Source: Amylostereum areolatum
Taxonomy: Eukaryota > Basidiomycota > Agaricomycetes > Russulales > Stereaceae
Length of the DNA: 34,846 bases
Assembly: GCA_012932865.1 (NCBI GenBank)
Contig: SAXG01000156.1
Span: forward strand, 1 to 34,846
Reading direction: 5' to 3'
Numbering within the stretch: the first letter of the stretch is position 1; each line of letters opens with the position of its first letter. Both the position numbers and the translations under genes were made by a program. Positions 27,363 through 34,846 of this stretch are shown one piece after another. Under the pieces are notes generated by a model. The model did no database searches and was not told the DNA's origin. It saw only the letters and a program-made list of their open reading frames with translations.

Positions 27363-30300
27363 TTAATGTCTTACTTTCGTCTTGCGTTTCTTTCGTCTTG
27401 TTGGTCTTCGTTCTCGCTGCGTTGCGTCGGTTTCGTCGCGATCAGTGGCTTCTGTGTTGGTATCTCTGATTGGCTGTGGTGGCAACTTCGGTGCCTTGGG
27501 GTTATTCCGATGGAACTCTGCGATCGCATCTTTTGATCCTTCGAGATTAGATGCTGGTTCCCATGTGTTACCGGAATCTGGGTAGCCTTTCCATTTTACG
27601 AAATAATGTAATGGTTCGGAATATCGTTTGTCTAGTTTCGAGGCTATTATTGTTTCTAGTTCATAGAGTTCTTCATCGTTTACTAGTTCCGGAGGCGGTT
27701 TTTCGTAAGCTTCTCCATATTGTTCTGTTTCTTTAAACGGAATTAATAGTGCCGCGTGAAATACTGGATGTATTTTCCATTTCGCCGGTAGTTCTAAGCG
27801 ATAGGTTACTGGTCCTATTACTTTTTCGATTTTGAATGGGCCAAATCGCTTTGGTGCTAGTTTAGTTTTCGGGTATACCGTGTTAAGATTTTTTCCATCT
27901 AACCATACTTGGTCACCCTGTTTGAGTTGGTCTCGCAGTGTGGACGTTTGATCGTGCTGCATTTTCATTAATTTGGCAGCTATTTCCAGACTTGCTTCTG
28001 TGTTGTCCCATGCGTCCTTAAGGTTCTTTATTCTTTCTTCGGCTGTCGGTATTCGCGGATCGGTTGGTATTGCCGGGTTAAAAACCGGTTGATACCCGTG
28101 TAGGAGTTCAAATGGGGAAGCTTTCGTAGCTGAATGTTGTCTTATATTGTGTGCAAATTCTGCTTTTGGTAGAAGTTTTGCCCAATTCGTTTGATCTCCG
28201 TTGCAGAATGCTCGAAGATATTGTTCTAATTCTTGATTTACTCTTTCTGTTTCGCCATCCGTTTGGGGATGATACGCTGTACTGAGTGACGAGATAACTC
28301 CGAGGCTTTCGCAGATGGATTGGAATACTTTGGATGCGAATTGAGGGCCTCTGTCCGATATCATTCTTTTCCATAGTCCAAATCGTCTGTAAACATTGTC
28401 GATCAGAAGATCCGCCGTTTCTTCTGCGTTGATCGTCTTTAGGCACGGCGTGAATATTGCGGTTTTGGTGAATCTGTCGACGACTACGTTGATCGAATCG
28501 AATCCATTGGAGATCGGAAGATCTGTAATAAAATCTGATGTGATTGTTTCCCATGGTCGTTCTGGTATTTCTGTAGGTTGTAATGGATGTTTCGCCGGAT
28601 GCGTGACATTTTTTGTTGACTGGCATACGGGACATCCTTGAACATAACCTTTTACGAAGGAAATCATCTTTGGCCACCAAAAGTTTCTTTGTACTAGCTC
28701 CAGGGTTTTCATTTCGCCTGGATGTCCAATCGTTTCTAGATCATGATGCGACTTTAGGATCTTGCGTCTGAGTTCGAGATTCTGTGGCACATAGATCTTT
28801 CCTTTTCTGATGATCAGATCGTTCTCGAAGTTCCAATCTTCGATTCCTTTTGCGAGGGTGCGTGGTCCCGATCTTTTGATCATATTTAACGCCGTCCAAA
28901 CTTCATCATCGAGGTGTGAGAAGTTTCTTAGTTCCTTGAGAAGTTCTTTGTCTCCGACTGCTTCGACTGTTCCTCTTCCGGTGGCTCTGGCCCTGAAAAC
29001 CGAAGGGTGAAGCAGGATGCGGTCGTCGTTGTCTGGAATATCTTCCTTATGATCTGGTCTTCTAGAAAGTCCGTCTGCCTTGTTTGTACTTCCTGGTTTG
29101 TGTACCAAGGTATAGTCGAAACGGGACAGATATAAGCTCCATCGTGCTTGTCGTCGATTGAGTTTCTGCGCTGTTGTGAAATATTCTAGATTTTTATGAT
29201 CTGTCCAGATTTCGACTTTGTGGTTTGCTCCTTCTAGATAGTGTCGCCAGTGTTCTAAGGCTTTGACTACTCCTAAGAGTTCTTTGTCGTATATCTCGTA
29301 ATTCTGTTCCGCGGGAGACAGTGATTTGGATAGGTACGCGACTGGGTGCCATATTCCGATTTCATCTGGTTGCGATAGGATTGCTCCGTACGCAAAATCG
29401 GAGGCGTCGCTCTCTATGCGGAATGGTTTGTTTTCATCGGGCATGATTAAGATTGGGGACGATGTGAATTCTTGTTTCAGTCTTTCGAAGGTACGTTCAC
29501 ATTCGGCCGTCCAGTTCCATTCGTGGTCTTTCTTTGTGAGCTGGAATAGGGGTCTGGCGATCTTGGAATAGTCTTTGATGAAGCGTCGATAGAAATTTCC
29601 AAATCCGAGGAATGATTGGACTTCTTTTACTTTCCTCGGTGTGGGCCATTCGGCTAGTCCTTGGACTTTGACCGGATCCATCTGTACTTTGTTGTGCGTG
29701 ATTATCACGCCTAGGTACTCAATCGATGGTTGTTCGAAGAAGCACTTCTCTGGTTTGAGGAATAGATCGTTCCGTTCTAGAAGTTGGAGGGCTTCTTTCA
29801 TCAGTTTTCTATGTTCGTCGAGTGTTTCTGTAAATATCAGTATGTCATCCATATAGACCACCACTTTTCCGGTGTCTATTAATTCTTTGAACAGTGCGTT
29901 CATCATTGCTTGGAATGTTGCGGGTGAGTTGGTTAGTCCGAAGAACATTACCATTGGTTCGAAAAGGCCTCTGTTTGTTTTGAACGCAGCTTTCCATTGA
30001 TCTCCTTCTTTGATCCGAACATTGTTGTATCCCCATCGGAGATCGAGCTTTGAGAAGATCTTAGCGTCCTTTAATTTGTCGATGAGATCTGAGATGAGTG
30101 GTATCGGGTATTCATTTTTAACCGTGATCGAGTTAAGATAGCGATAGTCCTGTACTGGTCGAAGAGATCCATCTTTCTTCTTGATAAAGAAGAAGGGCGA
30201 TGATATCTCTGATTTTGATTCTCGGATGTACCCTTTTCGTAGATGCTCGTCTATGAATGTGTCCAGTTCCTTCCGTTCTGGTACCGTCATTGGGTATACT

Positions 30301-31250
30301 TTGCAATTTCGAGGTTTCCATCCTTCAGTCAGGTCTATCGCGTGATCCCAAGGTCTGCTGATTGGAAAGCGTTCCGACGCTTTCTTTTCGAATACCTTCT
30401 GATACTGTTTGTAACTAGACGGAATCATCTCATCGAGTGTCTTCTTCTTCTCTCCTATGGCCGCTCTTTCTGCGAGTTCTTGTGCCTTGGTTGCTCTTGC
30501 TGTTATCCAAATACCGGGTTCGTTTGCTTCTTTTGCAATCGGCATTGTTTCTACGTCAGTTTTTCCATGGAACGTTCTGACTATCCTGATATCGGCGAGA
30601 TCGGAGTTGGATTCGGGGTCTTCTTGTTCTTCTATCGTTGCGTGATGGTTGATCTTCTGTTCTTCGAATGATTGTAGAGAGTGTTCGTCTTTTCCTTGGA
30701 CGATCATTGTTTTACTGGTAGTGAGGCACGTACCTGGACATGTTTGTAGTGTAATCTGTCTCTTTCTCCAATCGATATGAGGATTGTGTTTCTTGAGCCA
30801 AGGGGTTCCTAAGATTACTTCGTCTCCTCCCAGGGCTGTGACGAACAATCCTAAGTTTTCGCGGTGAATTTCTCCGTTGATCCCTTCCATCGTCATTGGG
30901 AGGTACACTTTCTGTTTGATCTCTCCTATAGTGTTCCTAGATCCATCAACGTTATATATTGGTATTGGCTTCTTCAATTGGATCAGATTCATCTTGTGTT
31001 TTCGTACGAAATCTGGATGGATCAGGGTACTGCTTGCTCCGCTATCGAGCAGTGCTTTTGCGGCGGCTTTACGGAACTTTCCATGAAATGTAACAGGTAT
31101 ATGAATTGATGGAGCGTGCGTTGCTCCATCTTGGTATGACCTTATATACACTGTTCTATTTACATCATCTCCTGTTTCCTGCACAGGAGACCGATTTGAA
31201 AAGTTCATTGTCTGTGTCCTTTCAACAGCCGCGGTTGAAGGACGATTCAA
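27363..31250 (-). CDS. Z2 pol polyprotein (protease, RT, RNase H, integrase, chromodomain)
   Basis: 1295 codons from the frameshift point; no own ATG is needed because it is entered by -1 slippage from gag. Protease DSG at residues 69-71 (ALLDSGASS). RT: D403 in KLDLRWGYNN, and YMDD at 466-469. RNase H: D615 (IESDASDFA), E657 (YDKELL), D684 (IWTDHKN). Integrase: H835/H836 and H843 with C873 and C876 (HHDLETIGHPG, GCPVCQ), then D906, D966 and E1002, a D,D(35)E core. Chromodomain about 1195-1245 (YELETIIASK, YFVKWKGYPDSGNTWEP). Basic tail (RRKKRKTK). All catalytic residues are present, so this copy could be autonomous. Confidence 0.95.
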   Translation of the reverse strand: MNRPSTAAVERTQTMNFSNRSPVQETGDDVNRTVYIRSYQDGATHAPSIHIPVTFHGKFRKAAAKALLDSGASSTLIHPDFVRKHKMNLIQLKKPIPIYNVDGSRNTIGEIKQKVYLPMTMEGINGEIHRENLGLFVTALGGDEVILGTPWLKKHNPHIDWRKRQITLQTCPGTCLTTSKTMIVQGKDEHSLQSFEEQKINHHATIEEQEDPESNSDLADIRIVRTFHGKTDVETMPIAKEANEPGIWITARATKAQELAERAAIGEKKKTLDEMIPSSYKQYQKVFEKKASERFPISRPWDHAIDLTEGWKPRNCKVYPMTVPERKELDTFIDEHLRKGYIRESKSEISSPFFFIKKKDGSLRPVQDYRYLNSITVKNEYPIPLISDLIDKLKDAKIFSKLDLRWGYNNVRIKEGDQWKAAFKTNRGLFEPMVMFFGLTNSPATFQAMMNALFKELIDTGKVVVYMDDILIFTETLDEHRKLMKEALQLLERNDLFLKPEKCFFEQPSIEYLGVIITHNKVQMDPVKVQGLAEWPTPRKVKEVQSFLGFGNFYRRFIKDYSKIARPLFQLTKKDHEWNWTAECERTFERLKQEFTSSPILIMPDENKPFRIESDASDFAYGAILSQPDEIGIWHPVAYLSKSLSPAEQNYEIYDKELLGVVKALEHWRHYLEGANHKVEIWTDHKNLEYFTTAQKLNRRQARWSLYLSRFDYTLVHKPGSTNKADGLSRRPDHKEDIPDNDDRILLHPSVFRARATGRGTVEAVGDKELLKELRNFSHLDDEVWTALNMIKRSGPRTLAKGIEDWNFENDLIIRKGKIYVPQNLELRRKILKSHHDLETIGHPGEMKTLELVQRNFWWPKMISFVKGYVQGCPVCQSTKNVTHPAKHPLQPTEIPERPWETITSDFITDLPISNGFDSINVVVDRFTKTAIFTPCLKTINAEETADLLIDNVYRRFGLWKRMISDRGPQFASKVFQSICESLGVISSLSTAYHPQTDGETERVNQELEQYLRAFCNGDQTNWAKLLPKAEFAHNIRQHSATKASPFELLHGYQPVFNPAIPTDPRIPTAEERIKNLKDAWDNTEASLEIAAKLMKMQHDQTSTLRDQLKQGDQVWLDGKNLNTVYPKTKLAPKRFGPFKIEKVIGPVTYRLELPAKWKIHPVFHAALLIPFKETEQYGEAYEKPPPELVNDEELYELETIIASKLDKRYSEPLHYFVKWKGYPDSGNTWEPASNLEGSKDAIAEFHRNNPKAPKLPPQPIRDTNTEATDRDETDATQRERRPTRRKKRKTKVRH

Positions 31251-31256
31251 AAACCC
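31247..31256 (-). promoter_or_regulatory. Z2 gag/pol -1 frameshift site
   Basis: On the - strand GGGTTTTTGA: in gag frame CAG GGT TTT TGA, with heptamer G GGT TTT before the stop. The pol frame starts one base back (TTG AAT CGT). Same decamer as Y2. Confidence 0.72.
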
Positions 31257-33377
31257 TGATTGTCTTTGAACATGTTGGCAGTGCGTGCGAACGTTTCGCT
31301 GTCCATCTTGTTCACAAGTTTGGTGATCTGATCAATCGGGGATTCTTCCTCTGTTAGATTCGCTGTTCGTGCATTGATCGTTGTTTGGGTACGTTTCTCT
31401 GGGCAGTTCCTGGAGATGTGTCCTGGCTTCCGGCAATAGAAGCATGATCCTGATTTCTGGAGTTCGGTACGTTCTTGCGGGGTAAGTCGTCTGAAGTTTC
31501 GGTTATTGTTTCCGGTCTGAGCGGCTCTGGCGGTGGTAGCATTCCCTTTATTTCCGTTTCCTCTTCGGAATGGAACGTACGTCTGTGGTTTCTTGTATAG
31601 GAGGGTGAGGTCGCTCGTTGGGTTCATTGGTCTTGTATAATGTCGTTGGAATGCTTGGGCTTCTCGCCAGTTATTATCGATGCGTAATGCGAGTTCATAC
31701 CATTCTTCGATGTCGTTCGAGATGTGATCTCTCTTGAGGATCTCGACTACGACATCGTTGCGCAGTCCTCTCTTGAATTGGTCGATCAATGCTTTATGAT
31801 CGTAACCAGCTTCCATGGCATAGTCTCTGAAGATCGTGATGTAATCTTTGGTGTCCATAGTGCCTTGTTCCAGGCGCTGTATGTTGAATCTAGCGTCCCT
31901 TCCGGGGTCTATTTCTCCAAAGGTCTCTAAGAAGTGGTCGCGGAACACCGTCCATGGAAGGTATGCTTCTGGATCTAGGCCGCGATCTCGTATCTTATCT
32001 ATTTTGCTTATTAAAAGGGATGCCCAGTGAAGGGCAGGTCCATCGGTAAGATGCGAGAGTACAAAGGTTATCTTTCGCATGTTGGCCTTATACGCGTTGG
32101 GAAATGCTATGAAGCGAAGTACGCATTGTTCGATGAACTTTGCTGCTTTCGCTCGATCTCTTCCGTCGTATATTCCTAGTGCGTTTAGTTTGAATCCTTT
32201 GTCTTTATCTTCGGGTTTAGATCCGATTGTTCCTGTTCCTCCTGGTGGGGAATTCCCTGGTGGATACTTTGATCCTTTCGGAAGATCTGCGGTTGCTCCT
32301 CTTCCGAAAACATAGTCCTGAACTTCTTTTCCTTTCTTGTCTTCAATTGATCGGTCGGAAGGCGGTGGTGATGGTGATTGTGGCGGTCTCCATCTCATCG
32401 GTTCGGTCGCGCCGAATCCTAGGGCGAATCGAGTCTCAGGTCTCGGTTTTGCGGGATCGGCTGGTGTCGGAGATGGAGGCGTCTTGTACGGTACATTAAT
32501 TTCTCCAAGGGGGACATAGCTAGGTGCAGTGGCGGGGTTGGGTATCGAGGTGGCAGCGTCTCCCATTGTTGTGATGTTTTCGGGTCTTCCGAATAGATTT
32601 CCTTGTCTTCCTCTTCTGGTTCCGAAAATATCTTCGTCTGATTTGATTGATGGAGATCTTGTTGATTTCTCTGTATGTCCTTCCGCTTCTGCTGCGCTTG
32701 ATGGGCTGCTTTCTCGACTTCCTCTGGAATCAGACTTTGTTCGGGTGTCTGATACTGCTTTCTCAGGTTCTGGCGCGGTTTCTTCTGGATGCGGTGCGGT
32801 TGTTGCGACTTCTTGAGGATGCTGTGGTTCGGTCTGAGGGTTCTGTGGTGCGGTTGTCGTATCGGCTGTGTCGGTATCGGGATCAAATTCCCAGTAGTCC
32901 TTAATATTCCCGGTGTAAGGTTTCTCTTCGACTTTCTGTGCGTCCGGGTGTTTCCAGAGTTCTTCTGATGAGAGGGGCCCGATATGAGGTCTTGAATAAT
33001 CTGGGCGTTTCCAATGTGAGTTGTCGTAGGTTCCGTCTTCCTTTTCTCTTTTAGATCTATCTTTGTAGTACTCTGCTGCTGGGGGAAGGTTGTATCTGTA
33101 TATGGGTGGGTTCCACTGGTACGTGTATGTCCCTTTGCTTTCTTTTGCGGTGAAGGCTCCGTCGTGATAAAAGATAAGATTATAGGGATCAAATGTCCAG
33201 TGATGATTTTCTTTTCCGTTGGGAAATTCTCGACTACAATCTGATTGAAGATAAGGGACTTCGAAGTCTGATGGTCTTTTCTCAGCGGATTGTTCCGCTG
33301 GCTCCGTGGTGGGTGTTTCATTTGACGCTCTGCGCCAAACTGTAGGGTGAGCTAGTGTAGAGGAGAGCTCGTTCTAG
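31247..33377 (-). CDS. Z2 gag with long N-terminal extension; no in-frame ATG near its start
   Basis: The frame is open without a stop from the LTR edge to the TGA at 31247 (about 710 codons). From the internal Met at 32566 it has 439 codons. These hold a Pro-rich start, the capsid-like core (LNALGIYDGRDRAKAAKFIE, LSHLTDGPALHWASLLI, RFNIQRLEQGTMDTKDYITI) and a knuckle C375-X2-C378-X4-H383-X4-C388. Upstream of 32566 the same frame gives protein-like sequence rich in Trp/Tyr (HHWTFDPYNLIFYHDGAFTA, YQWNPPIYRYNLPPAAEYY, ELWKHPDAQK), then an acidic Ser-rich stretch ending FGRPENITT. I found no ATG in this frame there; the first ATG of the RNA-proximal region, 33321, is one frame off. Either a 1-nt indel near the start or internal initiation is needed. 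Confidence 0.8.
33366..33375 (-). other. Z2 primer-binding site, self-primer type
   Basis: AGAACGAGCT on the - strand, two bases after the 5' LTR end. It is the exact complement of AGCTCGTTCT at 33610-33619 in the LTR, which lies 34 nt after the first T of the TATA box and so is the predicted RNA 5' end. This is the Tf1/sushi arrangement, in which the RNA folds back to prime its own reverse transcription. No tRNA-type TGG start is present. Confidence 0.7.
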
Positions 33378-33917
33378 TGTTAAGGACGGTCCTTATCACG
33401 TGACAAGCGGCTCAGGCTACAGTACTTGTGAGGATGAGAGGTGGGATCAGGTGATCCGGACGTCTCGGCTATACGAAGTTAGAGGTCGATAAGCGAAGCA
33501 GTAAGTCTTCACGGAAGACTTAGGCGAGCTTTCGACTTAGTTACTTTGAGCTCTCTTTAGTATACTTAAGAGGAGGTTCTTTAGTTAGAACAGTCCTGTA
33601 TTTACAAAGAGAACGAGCTGGGGAATAGCTCGTTCGTTGAGCCTCCTTTTATAAGAAAGGAGGTCGAGTAAATATATGTACATTGAGCGACGGTCGCATC
33701 AAGTATCTACGGGGATGAGACTGTGGCATCGTCGCGGCTGTGCCGTTGAGACGGTGACGATCTGTGGCACTGTCGTCGGGACGGTGACGATCTGTGGCAC
33801 TGTCGTCGTCGCGCCGTTGAGACGGTTACGAACTGGGGCACAGTCGTAATCCGTCGTTTAGCGACGTCCTTCCTAATAAGGCAATGGAAAATGAAGTACC
33901 TTGGACAAGTTGTAACA
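33378..33917 (-). repeat. Z2 5' LTR
   Basis: 540 bp, same as 23703-24242. Element-sense order: TGTTACAAC start, U3 with tandem CTGTGGCA units, TATA box, predicted start site, hairpin AAGTCTTC-acg-GAAGACTT (33503-33521), a 14-bp palindrome GGATCA-gg-TGATCC, CACGTG, and the terminal palindrome TAAGGAC-g-GTCCTTA. Confidence 0.95.
33647..33653 (-). promoter_or_regulatory. Z2 LTR TATA box
   Basis: TATAAAA on the - strand. The distance to the A of AGCTCGTTCT (33619) is 34 nt, a normal TATA-to-start spacing. Confidence 0.65.
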
Positions 33918-34095
33918 AATATGGTTGATGCGAGGAAGGTGAGGATCGTAAGTCCTACGATGATGCTGACGACGGCGATGAGCCATCGAGGAGTGGGCGT
34001 ATTGAAGATTGATAGATCGGGTGATTGCGCTGATTGCATCATGCTTCTGGGTTTGTCGTTTTTTTTTTTTTTTTTTTTTTTTTTTGATGTTCACT

Positions 34096-34105
34096 CTTTA
34101 TATCC
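34096..34105 (-). promoter_or_regulatory. TATA-like box before Z3 ORF5
   Basis: GGATATAAAG on the - strand, identical to Z1 4806-4815, pushed away from the ATG by the A/T homopolymer. Confidence 0.4.
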
Positions 34106-34135
34106 TTGCCCGGACCTCAACGATAGAATTCTATT

Positions 34136-34524
34136 CTATCGCTTTAACAACGCCTCTACTACTTTCAGGTCCTCTTCATCTATAGTAGTAGCCCCTAACC
34201 GATGCCCTATCCTCGCCGTCGTCGCGTGATCCGGGCTCTTGAACCGGGGTCCATGCTTTTGGAAGAGTCCGCGGATGCCGCATCTTCGCTTCGATTCTTG
34301 CATAGCTTCTTCGTCGGGCTTTCGCGGCTCCCTTCAGGGCGCGAGCGACGTCGAACGGTTTAGGAGTTCCGTGACTCGTCTTGAGATGACGAAGGAGTTC
34401 TTCGTCGCGTGGGTCGGGGTGCGTGGGAGTGCGCGATGGGACGGGCGAGGGAGGAGGAGTGGTAGGAGGAGTGGAGTCGGTGGTGGAGAGGTTACGCGAG
34501 GACGAGGTGAGAGTAGAAAGACAT
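34136..34524 (-). pseudogene. Z3 ORF4, frameshifted
   Basis: ATG at 34524 (MSFYSHLVLA..., already out of the ORF4 frame). Pieces matching ORF4 are visible in different frames, and the shared end (KVVEALLKR) is retained before TAG. Several short indels relative to Z1 and Z2. Confidence 0.6.
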
Positions 34525-34846
34525 TTTGGTAGGTTTGGTGTGCGAGTGGGTTTTGTTAGACGATGTCTGAGGATGTCGTTGTCGCTGTGGCTTTCCTTTT
34601 ATGCTTCTCGATGTGGAGGGGCAATGATTGTAATCATTGCCTCAATCGTAAGCGGAAATATCGTACATAATCAACCACGAGTCGTAAGTAAGTGACGCGT
34701 CCAGCGCTTCGCAGGGAAAGATGTCAAAAGTTTCGCCTTCCTCATAGCGATAGGAACCCGTACAGTAGAGAAGTCCGAGGAAAATATGCGTGCGAATGAG
34801 GCGCAGTCCGTGATCAGTCCGAGGAGTATCGTAAGGAGAAATCTTA

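Larger units (their letters stand above)
23703..33917 (-). mobile_element. Z2: complete 10.2-kb Ty3/Gypsy chromovirus with a 3' accessory module
   Basis: A full-length element of 10,215 bp: 5' LTR (33378-33917), self-primer site, gag, -1 frameshift site, pol, then ORF3, a hydrophobic ORF, ORF4 and ORF5, polypurine tract and 3' LTR. Identical-looking LTRs and a perfect AATAT duplication point to very recent insertion. It landed inside another copy of its own family (Z3). The chromodomain and the RNA 5'-end/primer-site complementarity fit the Tf1/sushi type of chromoviruses, which are usually about half this length. The extra length lies in a long Gag N-terminus and the module after pol. Confidence 0.92.
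33918..34846 (-). mobile_element. Z3 interior, right of the Z2 insertion
   Basis: Begins with AATAT, the right target duplication of Z2, and continues the Z3 3' module toward its pol beyond the window. ORF5 is readable from its ATG at 34042 (MMQSAQSPDLSIF, RWLIAVVSIIVG) up to the insertion. A T27 run (34059-34085) lies between its TATA-like box and ATG. Upstream parts match Z1 and Z2 but with many indels, and the last ~25 bases diverge. Confidence 0.85.

Noticed and set aside
32419..33321. A 300-codon - strand ORF upstream of gag starting at a good ATG
   Set aside because: It is Lys/Gln/Thr/Pro-rich and featureless, while the adjacent frame over the same DNA is continuous with Gag and has Trp/Tyr-rich protein character. 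Treated as a shadow, although its ATG may mark the original Gag start.

Overview
This window reads as nuclear DNA of a basidiomycete fungus, most likely an agaricomycete. The one host-type gene has short GT-AG introns of 53-64 bp, and everything around it is fungal chromodomain-bearing Ty3/Gypsy retrotransposon. No bacterial operons, tRNA, rRNA or CRISPR were seen. Working names: X, Y and Z for three Gypsy families; Z0-Z3 for copies of Z.

Layout. 1-401 is the LTR of a Z copy (Z0) that landed in X. 402-3574 is the right half of X on the + strand (RNase H, integrase, chromodomain, 3' LTR), split at 1520-2174 by a hAT-like MITE with an 8-bp target duplication. 3575-4001 is reverse-transcriptase debris of family Y (Y1), which hosts X on its left and Z1 on its right. 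4002 to about 12690 is Z1 on the - strand, missing its 5' end; its gag part is full of 1-2 nt indels. About 12690-13014 is the start of an unrecognised - strand gene. 13116-15763 is a RecQ-type helicase on the + strand, with five exons and an in-frame stop inside its zinc motif. 16391-23053 is Y2 on the + strand (putative 5' LTR, damaged gag, pol). Z3 (LTR 23054-23589) interrupts the chromodomain of Y2. Z3 is itself interrupted by Z2 (23703-33917), and its interior resumes at 33918.

The main result is Z2: a complete 10.2-kb element with two 540-bp LTRs that look identical, a perfect AATAT target duplication, an intact 1295-residue pol, and an unusual module of about 3.1 kb between pol and the 3' LTR on the coding strand. 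The module is present in Z1 and, in part, in Z3. It holds a large ORF (ORF3) with a conserved 58-nt intron, a coiled coil and a second CCHC zinc knuckle; a hydrophobic ORF overlapping its tail; a 127-residue Ser/Pro-rich basic ORF (ORF4); and a small single-pass membrane protein (ORF5) that reads into the LTR. ORF3, ORF4 and ORF5 are each preceded by a GGATAAAA-type TATA box, suggesting separate transcripts.

Element biology visible in the sequence: GGGTTTTTGA at the gag/pol junction of both Z and Y, a candidate -1 frameshift site; a 10-nt primer-binding site in Z2 complementary to the predicted 5' end of its own RNA, as in Tf1/sushi self-priming elements; and an LTR hairpin with a compensatory base-pair change between copies. 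In cis, LTR promoter, leader hairpins, Gag and frameshifted Pol would work as a standard retrotransposon, and the 3' module would add an RNA-binding-like protein and one or two membrane proteins of unknown role.
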